Shown: positions 1-7,478 of the stretch, piece after piece
How positions within the stretch are numbered: position 1 is the first letter of the stretch
How the letters are laid out: each line of letters starts with the position of its first letter
Assembly (NCBI GenBank): GCA_005793295.1
Contig: SXSX01000217.1
Location: forward strand, 1 to 11,028
DNA from: Burkholderiales bacterium
GTDB lineage: Bacteria > Pseudomonadota > Gammaproteobacteria > Burkholderiales > Burkholderiaceae_C
Direction of reading: 5' to 3'
DNA: 11,028 nt
Notes under the pieces: model-generated
Database searches by the model: none
Told to the model about the DNA's origin: nothing
What the model saw: the letters and a program-made list of their open reading frames with translations, nothing else
Program-made: the position numbers and the translations under genes

Positions 1-239
1 ACCTCGGACTGACCTGTGATCCGGTAGGTGGACGGGTGCAAATTCCTTGTATTGAGCGCAACGCCATGGGATCGGTGAAGGCGCTCAACGCTGCGCGCAT
101 GGCTTTGCGCGGCGATGGCACCCATTTCGTGTCGCTAGACCAAGTCATTAAAACCATGCGCGACACCGGTCGCGACATGATGACAAAATACAAAGAAACG
201 AGTCGTGGCGGGTTGGCCGTGAACGTGATTGAATGTTGA
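1..239 (+). CDS. sdaA: L-serine ammonia-lyase (serine dehydratase), 3' end only
   Basis: Partial gene: the reading frame enters from the left edge (first full codon at base 3) and stops with TGA at 237-239, leaving about 78 C-terminal residues. The enzyme converts L-serine to pyruvate and ammonia in the cytosol using an oxygen-sensitive [4Fe-4S] cluster. The visible part has the family motif LTCDPVGG, then IPCIERNAMGS and KYKETSRGGLAVNV. The two cysteines in the first two motifs match two of the cluster ligands of single-chain bacterial serine dehydratases. The last residue is Cys (ending VIEC), matching the 'tail-in-mouth' C-terminal cysteine known from the Legionella enzyme. The gene sits 18 bases upstream of soxB on the same strand, so it is probably cotranscribed. 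A serine dehydratase next to sarcosine oxidase genes is also known in Pseudomonas, where it drains serine made from glycine and methylene-THF. The family call is firm; the choice of sdaA over sdaB is by convention. Confidence 0.93.
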   Translation, partial: LGLTCDPVGGRVQIPCIERNAMGSVKALNAARMALRGDGTHFVSLDQVIKTMRDTGRDMMTKYKETSRGGLAVNVIEC

Positions 240-257
240 ACCGAAACGGGATCTAAA

Positions 258-1508
258 GTGAGTCATTTTTCAGTCTTTGCGCTTGCGCGCAATGCCATGT
301 CGTACCACGAGAATTGGCAAAAACAGTGGCGCAGTCCTGAGCCCAAAAGCCATTACGACGCCATCATCGTCGGCGGCGGCGGCCACGGTTTGGCAACCGC
401 ATACTACCTAGCCAAAGAGCACGGCATGCGCAATATTGCGGTGGTCGAGCGGGGCTGGTTGGGCGGCGGAAATACAGCCCGCAACACGACCATTGTTCGC
501 TCCAATTACCTGTGGGACGATGCTACCCACTTGTATGAAAAAGCGTTGCAGTTGTGGGAAGGCCTGTCACAAGACCTGAACTACAACACGATGTTCAGCC
601 AGCGCGGTGTGATGAACGTCGGCCACTCGCACCAAGACATGCGCGATATCCACCGGCGCGTCAACGCCAACCGCTTAAACGGAGTTGACGGCGTGGTTCT
701 CAGCCCCGAAGAAATCAAGGCCATGGTGCCTATCATGAATACGTCCTCGAGTTTGCGCTACCCAGTGATGGGTGCTTCATTTCAGCCCCGTGCGGGTGTG
801 GCCCGCCATGATGCGATTGCCTGGGGCTTTGCCCGTGCGACAGACCGCTTGGGTGTGGACATCATCCAAAACTGCGAAGTCATTGGTATCCAACGCGAGG
901 GCGACCAAGTCGTTGGCATTGAGACCACCCGCGGAACGATCAAGAGCTCCAAAATTGGCGTGGTTGCAGCAGGCCACAGCTCGGTGATCGCTGACATGGC
1001 TGGTATCCGCTTGCCACTGGAAAGCCATCCGCTGCAAGCCTTGGTCTCCGAGCCCATGAAGCCGATTTTGCATACCGTGGTGATGTCCAACGCCATTCAC
1101 GCTTATGCCAGCCAGTCTGACAAAGGCGACTTGGTTATTGGCGCCGGAATTGACTCCTACGTTGGCTACGGTCAGCGCGGAAGCTTCCCTGTGATTGAGC
1201 ACACCTTGCAAGCTATTTGCGAACTGTTCCCCATCTTTCGCCGGGTCCGCATGAACCGCCAATGGGGCGGCATTGTGGATGTCGCGCCCGATGCGTGTCC
1301 TATTATTTCTAAAACGCACATCAAAGGCTTGTACTTCAATTGCGGTTGGGGCACAGGCGGCTTTAAGGCCACCCCAGGCTCAGGCTGGGTCATGGCCCAC
1401 ACCATCGCCCAAGACCGGCCGCACGCTTTGAACGCGGCGTTTGACTTGAATCGTTTTACGTCGGGCCATTTGATCGACGAGCACGGCGCCGCTGGCGTTG
1501 CGCACTAA
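258..1508 (+). CDS. soxB: Sarcosine oxidase, beta subunit
   Basis: This is the catalytic flavin subunit of heterotetrameric sarcosine oxidase, which oxidises sarcosine (N-methylglycine) to glycine, passing the methyl carbon to tetrahydrofolate and electrons to oxygen. It has 416 residues, close to the family's roughly 405-415. The N-terminal Rossmann motif IVGGGGHGLATAYYL (residues 37-51) binds FAD. His184, in VARHDAIAWG, aligns with the histidine that carries covalent FMN in the Corynebacterium enzyme (His172/173). Lys370, in NCGWGTGGFK, aligns with that enzyme's Lys358, studied for its role in oxygen reactivity; both residues share the same numbering offset of 12. The C-terminus GHLIDEHGAAGVAH is typical. 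The GTG start at 258 is preferred over ATG at 297 because the residues before Met14 (FSVFALARN) resemble the conserved proteobacterial N-terminus, although the ribosome binding site is weak. It is first in the soxBDAG set. Confidence 0.96.
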   Translation: MSHFSVFALARNAMSYHENWQKQWRSPEPKSHYDAIIVGGGGHGLATAYYLAKEHGMRNIAVVERGWLGGGNTARNTTIVRSNYLWDDATHLYEKALQLWEGLSQDLNYNTMFSQRGVMNVGHSHQDMRDIHRRVNANRLNGVDGVVLSPEEIKAMVPIMNTSSSLRYPVMGASFQPRAGVARHDAIAWGFARATDRLGVDIIQNCEVIGIQREGDQVVGIETTRGTIKSSKIGVVAAGHSSVIADMAGIRLPLESHPLQALVSEPMKPILHTVVMSNAIHAYASQSDKGDLVIGAGIDSYVGYGQRGSFPVIEHTLQAICELFPIFRRVRMNRQWGGIVDVAPDACPIISKTHIKGLYFNCGWGTGGFKATPGSGWVMAHTIAQDRPHALNAAFDLNRFTSGHLIDEHGAAGVAH

Positions 1509-1531
1509 CCCCCTGGATTTGAAGAGCACCC

Positions 1532-1828
1532 ATGCTAAAAATTACCTGCCCTTGGTGTGGTCCCCGCGCTGAAAGTGAATTCAGCTGCGGTGGCGAAGCC
1601 CATATTGCACGCCCCCTTGATACCGATGTACTGAGCGATGCCCAGTGGGGCGACTATTTGTTCATGCGCAAAAACCCCAAAGGCTTGCACCGTGAACAGT
1701 GGTTTCACGCGTCCGGTTGCCGGCGTTGGTTTAACGCAGAGCGCCATACCGTGTCGTACACGTTTACCAAGTTTTACAAGCCCGGACAAGACCCGGAGTC
1801 GGTGGCAGCTTTAGGAGGTGTGCAGTGA
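1532..1828 (+). CDS. soxD: Sarcosine oxidase, delta subunit (zinc-binding)
   Basis: This is the small structural subunit of heterotetrameric sarcosine oxidase, 98 residues (family about 90-100). It binds one zinc ion and packs against the alpha subunit. The zinc ligands known from the Corynebacterium structure, Cys6, Cys9, His59 and Cys63, occur at exactly the same numbers here: CPWC at 6-9, and His59 and Cys63 in WFHASGCRRWF. The segment WGDYLFMRKNPKG is a family signature. The start at ATG 1532 has GAAGAG (1521-1526) five bases upstream. The stop codon overlaps the soxA start by four bases, giving translational coupling that suits fixed subunit stoichiometry. Confidence 0.96.
   Translation: MLKITCPWCGPRAESEFSCGGEAHIARPLDTDVLSDAQWGDYLFMRKNPKGLHREQWFHASGCRRWFNAERHTVSYTFTKFYKPGQDPESVAALGGVQ
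1813..1820 (+). promoter_or_regulatory. Strong ribosome binding site for soxA, inside soxD
   Basis: AGGAGGTG is a near-perfect anti-16S match six bases (from AGGAGG) before the soxA GTG at 1825. It lies in the last codons of soxD, where it encodes the Gly-Gly-Val near the C-terminus. It fixes GTG 1825 as the soxA start and, with the GTGA overlap, couples soxA translation to soxD. It is the best Shine-Dalgarno in the window, serving the largest subunit. Confidence 0.85.
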
Positions 1829-4827
1829 GCGCTAACCGTATTCCCGCAAAGGGCGAGCGCATTGACCGCGCGAAAACCATTCGCTTTCGATTCAATGGCC
1901 GAAACTACCAAGGCTTTGCGGGTGACACCTTGGCTTCTGCTTTGTTGGCAGCAGGCGAGAGTCTCTTTTCGCGCTCATGGAAATACCACCGTCCGCGTGG
2001 CATCGTCACCTCTGGCATCGAAGAGCCCTCGGCCTTGGTGCAGATAGAAAGTGGCGCCAACACCATCCCCAACGCCAAGATGCCGGAAGTGGAGTTGTAC
2101 GACGCGCTCCAAGGCGAAAGCGTCAACGGCTGGCCCAATGCGCTAAGCCGACTCTTTAGCGTCAACCGCTGGGGCACACCGATGTTTCCCGCAGGTTTTT
2201 ATTACAAAACATTCATGTGGCCTGCCAAGGCGTGGATGTTTTACGAGCGCTTTATTCGCAAAGCGGGGGGCTTAGGCTCTGCGCCTGAAGTCGAAGACAC
2301 CGCAAGCTATGTGCAGCAAAACGTGCATTGCGACGTGTTCGTGGCCGGTGGCGGGATTGCCGGTTTGGCTGCTGCTTTGTCTGCAGCGCGCAGTGGTGCC
2401 CGGGTCATCGTGGCAGAACTGGGCGCGCACTTGGGTGGCTCGGCCCACCGGCTGCATGGAACAATTGATGGTTTAAGCGCGTCAGCCTGGGTGCGTGCAG
2501 CGCAGGCTGAGCTTGCGGCCATGCCTGAAGTGCGCATCATCCAACGGGGTGTGGTCTTTGGGTACCACGACCACAATTTTTTGACCGTGCGCGAGTCGCT
2601 TACCGACCACCTCCCATTGAAAGAGCGCACAGGCTTTCGCGAGCGGATGTGGCGCGTGCGGGCGCACCAAGTGATCTTGGCCACCGGTGCGCACGAGCGC
2701 CCCTTGGTGTTTGGAAACAACGATTTGCCTGGTGTGATGCTGTCATCCGCCATGGCCGATTACCTGCAGTTGTATGGCGTATTGGTAGGCAAAAACATCG
2801 TGCTGCTCACCAACAACGACAGCGCCTATGCCGATGCGTTGGCACTCAAAGCTGCTGGTGCGCAAGTCACAGTGGCAGACACCCGAAGCGCTGAGGCACC
2901 CGCTGGCGGTTTGTTGCAACAAGCCCGCGCAGCGGGTGTTGACGTGTTGCGTGGCTATGTGCCTTTGCATGCCAGCGGCAGCGTGGGTGTGCGCGATGTC
3001 ACCGTGTGCCAAATGGTGGGCGACAAAGCCATCGGCAACCAACGCGTGTTGTCCTGTGATGCCTTGGGAATGGCCGGCGGTTGGAACCCTGCTATCCATT
3101 TGTACTCCCACTCCGGTGGCAAGGCCCAATGGAACGATACGCAGTGCTGTTTCCAACCCGGCGTAGCGATGCCCAACCAGAGCAGCGTGGGTTCAGCCAA
3201 AGCCACGTGGACGTTGACGCAGGCCTTGGCTGAAGCCAGCAGTGCCGGCGCCACCGCCGCCAAACAAGCGGGATTTTCTGCCACAGCGCAATCGTTTGTC
3301 GTGCAAGAACCAGCGCAAGAACCGATCGCCGCGTTTTGGATTGCCGAGACAGGTGTTCCGGTTTCGCGCCGCGCCAAGGCGTTTATTGATTACCAAAATG
3401 ACGTTGGTGCCAGTGACATTGAGTTGGCGGTTCGCGAAGGTTTCGAATCCATTGAACACATCAAGCGCTACACCGCCATGGGCTTTGGAACCGACCAAGG
3501 CAAGTTAGGCAATATCAACGGCATGGCCTTGGCCGCCCGCGCTTTGGGTAAACCCATTGACAAGGTGGGCACCACCACCTTCCGACCCAACTACGTTCCC
3601 ATCAGCTTTGGCACATTTGCAGGCTTGGAGCGCGGCGAGCTTTTTGATCCCGCGCGCAAAACCAGCCCGCATTTATGGCACGTGGCAGCAGGGGCTTTGT
3701 TTGAGGACGTGGGCCAATGGAAGCGCCCTTGGTTTTTCCCCCAAGGCAAAGAAGACATGCACCAAGCGGTGCACCGCGAAGTGCAGGCTGTGCGCAACGG
3801 CGTGGGCATCATGGACGCATCCACCTTGGGCAAGATTGACATTCAAGGCCCCGATGCCGCGAAGCTGCTCAACTGGATGTACACCAACCCTTGGTTGAAA
3901 TTGGAAATCGGCAAAGCACGTTACGGCCTCATGCTCGATGAAAACGGCATGGTCTTTGACGATGGCGTCACCGTGCGTTTGGGAGAAGAGCGATTCCTAA
4001 TGACCACCACCACTGGTGGTGCCGCCCGTGTTCTCAATTGGATGGAGCGTTGGGTGCAAACCGAGTGGCCTGAGATGAAGGTCTATATGACCTCGGTAAC
4101 GGAGCAATGGTCAACCTTCGCAGTCGTCGGGCCCCAAAGCCGGGCCGTGGTGCAAAAGGTGTGTACCGATGTTGATTTTTCACTCGAAGCGTTCCCCTTC
4201 ATGAGCTACCGCGAAGGCACGGTCGCGGGCGTGAAAGCCCGCATCATGCGCATCAGCTTCTCGGGTGAATTGTCTTTCGAGGTCAATGTGCCTTCGAACT
4301 CCGGCGCCCATGTGTGGAGCGCCCTCATGGCCGCGGGTTCGGAGTTTGGCATTACGCCTTACGGCACGGAGTCGATGCACGTATTGCGTGCGGAAAAAGG
4401 CTACATCATCGTGGGCCAAGACACAGACGGCTCCATTACCCCCCACGATTTGGGCATGGGTGCCATGGTCTCCACTACCAAAGACTTTTTGGGCCGTCGC
4501 TCTCTCAGCCGCAGCCATACCGCGGGTGCAGACCGCAAGCAATTGGTGGGCTTGCTCACCGATGATGCGGCCACCGTGTTGCCCGAAGGCGCGCAAATCA
4601 CGCCCACGGCGCAGTTGCCCGCATTGCCTGCGCCGATGATTGGCCATGTCACGTCGAGCTACTTCAGCCCTACGCTCAATCGCTCGATTGCCATGGCCGT
4701 CGTGCGCTCAGGTTTGAGCCGCATGGGCGAAAAAGTCTATCTCCCCTTGGTTGATGGCCGCATGGTAGCGGCAACCATTTGCAGCCCGGTCTTTTATGAC
4801 CCTGAAGGAAAACGCCACCATGTCTAA
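1825..4827 (+). CDS. soxA: Sarcosine oxidase, alpha subunit
   Basis: This is the large subunit of heterotetrameric sarcosine oxidase; it binds NAD+ and holds the tetrahydrofolate site where the methyl carbon becomes 5,10-methylene-THF. It has 1000 residues (family about 965-1010). Domains in order: residues 18-110, a 2Fe-2S-ferredoxin-like fold with no cysteine, hence no cluster, as expected in this family; about 168-450, a Rossmann disulfide-reductase-like domain with VAGGGIAG at 173-180 and LATGAHERP at 285-293; about 500-600, a linker with the conserved GFGTDQGK at 553-560; about 605-1000, a GcvT-like folate domain with C-terminal barrel. Asp713, in FDDGVTV, lies where GcvT proteins carry the Asp that contacts folate. 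GTG start at 1825 overlaps the soxD stop as GTGA and is set by the ribosome binding site at 1813-1820. The stop overlaps the soxG start. Confidence 0.96.
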   Translation: MSANRIPAKGERIDRAKTIRFRFNGRNYQGFAGDTLASALLAAGESLFSRSWKYHRPRGIVTSGIEEPSALVQIESGANTIPNAKMPEVELYDALQGESVNGWPNALSRLFSVNRWGTPMFPAGFYYKTFMWPAKAWMFYERFIRKAGGLGSAPEVEDTASYVQQNVHCDVFVAGGGIAGLAAALSAARSGARVIVAELGAHLGGSAHRLHGTIDGLSASAWVRAAQAELAAMPEVRIIQRGVVFGYHDHNFLTVRESLTDHLPLKERTGFRERMWRVRAHQVILATGAHERPLVFGNNDLPGVMLSSAMADYLQLYGVLVGKNIVLLTNNDSAYADALALKAAGAQVTVADTRSAEAPAGGLLQQARAAGVDVLRGYVPLHASGSVGVRDVTVCQMVGDKAIGNQRVLSCDALGMAGGWNPAIHLYSHSGGKAQWNDTQCCFQPGVAMPNQSSVGSAKATWTLTQALAEASSAGATAAKQAGFSATAQSFVVQEPAQEPIAAFWIAETGVPVSRRAKAFIDYQNDVGASDIELAVREGFESIEHIKRYTAMGFGTDQGKLGNINGMALAARALGKPIDKVGTTTFRPNYVPISFGTFAGLERGELFDPARKTSPHLWHVAAGALFEDVGQWKRPWFFPQGKEDMHQAVHREVQAVRNGVGIMDASTLGKIDIQGPDAAKLLNWMYTNPWLKLEIGKARYGLMLDENGMVFDDGVTVRLGEERFLMTTTTGGAARVLNWMERWVQTEWPEMKVYMTSVTEQWSTFAVVGPQSRAVVQKVCTDVDFSLEAFPFMSYREGTVAGVKARIMRISFSGELSFEVNVPSNSGAHVWSALMAAGSEFGITPYGTESMHVLRAEKGYIIVGQDTDGSITPHDLGMGAMVSTTKDFLGRRSLSRSHTAGADRKQLVGLLTDDAATVLPEGAQITPTAQLPALPAPMIGHVTSSYFSPTLNRSIAMAVVRSGLSRMGEKVYLPLVDGRMVAATICSPVFYDPEGKRHHV

Positions 4828-5416
4828 TGTTGTTTTGGAAAGCCCACTCAATGGCATCAGCCGCTTGGGCGATCGGGTACTCTCAGTGGATGGAAAACGG
4901 GTGGCCTTGGGCGAACTGGGCTTCATGGAAATCATCACCTTGCGCGGTGACGCACACGACGCGCGGTTTGTAGATGCCGTCAAGCGCGTGACAGGGCTCG
5001 CCCTGCCGGTGGCGGCCAATACCGCGAGCTTGGGCGGAGGCCGACAACTGGTCTGGCTAGGGCCTGATGAGTGGATTCTCAAGTCGCCCATCGATCCGCA
5101 AAACCCCAACGATGACGCTTTAGAAAACGCCTTGCGCCAAGCCTTCGTCGGCCTGCATTGTTCTGTGGTGCAGGTGGGCAACGGTTACACCACACTCACC
5201 GTCCAAGGCGAAGGTGCTGCTGATTTATTGGCCCGCGGATGCCCGCTCGATTTTCACCCCCGCGTTTTTGCCGTTGGCGCTGTGGCCCAAAGCCATGTCG
5301 CCAAAGCCGGTGCGACGCTCTTGTGTCTTGAAGCCGGTACGCGTTTTGAATTGACAGTGCGCCGCAGTTTCGCGGACTACCTGTTTCGCTGGCTGTGTGA
5401 AGCCGGCGCTGCATAA
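4820..5416 (+). CDS. soxG: Sarcosine oxidase, gamma subunit
   Basis: This is the smallest GcvT-like subunit of heterotetrameric sarcosine oxidase. It has no known catalytic centre of its own and packs against the other subunits. With the start chosen here it has 198 residues (family about 180-210). Family-like features are LGELGFMEIITLRGD near the N-terminus, the GGGRQLVWLGPDEWIL strand-turn-strand, and the C-terminal region with RRSFADYLFRWLCEAG. A start at ATG 4796 would add eight residues, but it has no Shine-Dalgarno. ATG 4820 follows AAGGA (4804-4808) at a somewhat long spacing and yields MSNVVLESPL, a more family-like N-terminus. Both starts overlap the end of soxA (stop at 4825-4827), implying translational coupling. 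It closes the soxBDAG set. Confidence 0.9.
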   Translation: MSNVVLESPLNGISRLGDRVLSVDGKRVALGELGFMEIITLRGDAHDARFVDAVKRVTGLALPVAANTASLGGGRQLVWLGPDEWILKSPIDPQNPNDDALENALRQAFVGLHCSVVQVGNGYTTLTVQGEGAADLLARGCPLDFHPRVFAVGAVAQSHVAKAGATLLCLEAGTRFELTVRRSFADYLFRWLCEAGAA

Positions 5417-5418
5417 GC

Positions 5419-5434
5419 CAACGCACTAGCGTTG
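5419..5434 (+). other. Perfect 6-bp inverted repeat ahead of the hydantoinase-like gene
   Basis: CAACGC, a four-base ACTA loop, then GCGTTG, followed at once by TTTCT. It begins two bases after the soxG stop, and its right arm ends seven bases before the ATG at 5442, so as RNA it would occupy the place where a ribosome binding site should be; no other Shine-Dalgarno is visible. The stem is too short and the T-run too broken for a confident intrinsic terminator. It could instead be a weak attenuator, an mRNA-processing stem that lowers downstream expression, or chance. Confidence 0.35.
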
Positions 5435-5441
5435 TTTCTCC

Positions 5442-7466
5442 ATGGCATATTCCCTAGGCATTGACACGGGTGGAACGTTCACGGACGTTGTTTTGCTCGA
5501 TGCACAGCGCAAGGTGCTGGCCTCTGCCAAAAGCCTCACCACCCGCTTTGACCTCTCCGAAGGCATTGCCGCGTCTTTGGACAAATTACCCCAAGACTTG
5601 CTGACGCAGGTCAGCTTGGTTTCTTTGTCTACCACCCTGACCACCAACTCGGTGGTGGAGGGCAAAGGCTCGCCGGTGTGCGTTTTGTTGCTCGGGTATG
5701 AAGCGCTGCAAGTTAAAAGCAGCGGGCTCATCGACTTGCTTGGCAATGAAGCCATTGTCTGCCTGCCAGGTGGGCACGATGCGGGCGGACTGCCAACCCA
5801 AACCCTGGATGAAGCAGCAACACGCGCGGCCATTGAGAGCCACAAAGACCGCGTTTCTGCATTCGCTATCTCTGCCACGTTTGGCGTGCGCAACCCCGCG
5901 CATGAGACGCAGGTGCGCGCGTGGGTCAAAGAGTTGTGTGATGTGCCTGTGACGTGCGGGCATGAGTTGGCATCCAGCCTAGGCGCACCGCGGCGCGCAC
6001 TCACGGTTGCGCTGAACGCGCGCATGATTTTTCATGTCAAAGCACTGATCGATTCCGTCCAAAAAACCTTGGCCGATCGCGCAATCGATGCGCCGTTGAT
6101 GATCGTCAAAGGCGACGGCTCTTTGGTGAACGTAGCCAGTGCGATGCAACGCCCGGTCAGCACGGTGCTCTCCGGTCCTGCGGCCAGCGTGTTGGGCGCT
6201 TGCGCACTCAGCGGTTTGCAAGATGCAATTGTGGCTGACATGGGCGGTACAACAACCGATATCGCAGTGGTGCGTGGCGGCAAACCCGCGCTGAGTTTTG
6301 ATGGCGCTATGGTCGGGAACTGGCGACCGATGGTGGAGGCCGTGAAGGTGTATGCCATTGGTTTGGGCGGTGACAGCGAGGTGCGCTTGCATGGGGGCGA
6401 CGGCCTCACCATCGGCCCACGCCGCGTTGTTCCCTTGAGTCTGGTGGTTCACGAGCATCCGCATTTGTTGACCGTGTTGGAGCGACAACAAAGCGAAACG
6501 CCCCACGCCAGTCAAATGCGTTTTGCTATACGTTTGCAAGGCGACGCGGCCCACCTCAGCCGCCTCAATGACGATGAGTTGTATGCCTGGGAGTGCTTGG
6601 CCAAAGGCCCTGTGGATCTTGAGCGCGCCAACATGGAAAACCGCGCTTTGGCCCGCGCTATTGCCCGCTTAGAGCGCAAAGGTTTGGCGATTTACAGTGG
6701 CTTTACCCCCAGTGATGCCGCCCATGTTTTAGGCATGTCTAATCACTGGAGCGAGCCTGCCGCGGTGTTTGCTGCCCGTATTTGGGCGCGTCAGATGCGC
6801 CATATGTATGGGCTGGGTAAGTGGAAGCAGGGCGATGAAATCGGCCCATCGCAAGACGTGGTGGCCAAGGTGGTTGACACCATTTGCCAAAAACTCATTG
6901 AAGCGGGCTTGAACGACGCGGGGCAAATGAACGAGTCTACCGCTGGAAAAGTGGCGGCCTTGCTGACCACCATGGCGTTGGGAAAAAACAAGCCAGATTC
7001 TGAGAACGCAAGCGAGTCGGTTTTTCAGTTGCAGTTTTCGCCCGCCATGCCCTTGGTCGGCGTAGGCGCACCGGCGGCAAGTTATTACCCTGCCGTGGCA
7101 AAAGGGCTGGGAGTCACACTGCGTTTGCCGCCGTTTGCTGAAGTCGCTAACGCCATTGGTGCAGTGTTAGGCGAAGTGTCTCAGCGCGTTCACCTGACCG
7201 TGACCCAACCGGTGCGCGGAACATTCAAAATATTCACAGCCCATGGTCCCGTTGATTTCCCAGACTACGCTAGCGCGATAGACCATGCTAAAGAACTGGC
7301 AGGCAAAGAAGCCCACACCCGCGCCATGGATGCGGGCGCTGCCCACGCCGAGGTGGTCTTTAGCCAAAGTGATAACAGCGTCAACAACGACATTGACGGC
7401 AATGTGTTCTTTGAAGCCGTTGTCACCGCAACCGCCTTTGGCCCACCGCGCACCAAGGCGCTGTAA
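5442..7466 (+). CDS. Hydantoinase A/oxoprolinase-superfamily protein (ASKHA ATPase fold), substrate unknown
   Basis: 674 residues. Members of this superfamily couple ATP to hydrolysis of cyclic amides such as hydantoins or 5-oxoproline, or to related carboxylations, usually with a HyuB partner; none is visible here. Seen: phosphate-1 motif GIDTGGTFTD (6-15), STTLTTNSVVEG (63-74), SATFGVRNPAHE (144-155), SGPAASVLGA (244-253), phosphate-2 motif ADMGGTTTDIAVV (265-277), YAIGLGGDSEV (304-314), GFTPSDAAHVLG (420-431) and an adenosine-type motif VGVGAPAASYY (539-549). The PGPACYG motif common after the GGG segment in canonical HyuA is absent; IGPRRVVPLSL stands there instead, so this is a divergent subgroup. 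No signal peptide or membrane segment, so probably cytosolic. It lies 25 bases after soxG and 12 before a ferredoxin-like gene. N-methylhydantoin hydrolysis feeding sarcosine is possible, but so is an ATPase/activator role. The superfamily is sure; the function is not known. Confidence 0.8.
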   Translation: MAYSLGIDTGGTFTDVVLLDAQRKVLASAKSLTTRFDLSEGIAASLDKLPQDLLTQVSLVSLSTTLTTNSVVEGKGSPVCVLLLGYEALQVKSSGLIDLLGNEAIVCLPGGHDAGGLPTQTLDEAATRAAIESHKDRVSAFAISATFGVRNPAHETQVRAWVKELCDVPVTCGHELASSLGAPRRALTVALNARMIFHVKALIDSVQKTLADRAIDAPLMIVKGDGSLVNVASAMQRPVSTVLSGPAASVLGACALSGLQDAIVADMGGTTTDIAVVRGGKPALSFDGAMVGNWRPMVEAVKVYAIGLGGDSEVRLHGGDGLTIGPRRVVPLSLVVHEHPHLLTVLERQQSETPHASQMRFAIRLQGDAAHLSRLNDDELYAWECLAKGPVDLERANMENRALARAIARLERKGLAIYSGFTPSDAAHVLGMSNHWSEPAAVFAARIWARQMRHMYGLGKWKQGDEIGPSQDVVAKVVDTICQKLIEAGLNDAGQMNESTAGKVAALLTTMALGKNKPDSENASESVFQLQFSPAMPLVGVGAPAASYYPAVAKGLGVTLRLPPFAEVANAIGAVLGEVSQRVHLTVTQPVRGTFKIFTAHGPVDFPDYASAIDHAKELAGKEAHTRAMDAGAAHAEVVFSQSDNSVNNDIDGNVFFEAVVTATAFGPPRTKAL

Positions 7467-7478
7467 ATTGCCCGCCCC

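Noticed and set aside
1873..2154. SoxA N-terminal ferredoxin-like domain as a functional 2Fe-2S site
   Set aside because: The region contains no cysteine at all; the family keeps the fold but not the cluster.
4180..4647. 155-codon - strand frame within soxA
   Set aside because: Antisense to the conserved GcvT domain of SoxA, with low-complexity Arg/Ala/His-rich translation typical of shadow frames.
4796..4819. Earlier in-frame ATG for soxG
   Set aside because: It has no Shine-Dalgarno and adds eight residues unlike the family N-terminus; ATG 4820 is preferred.
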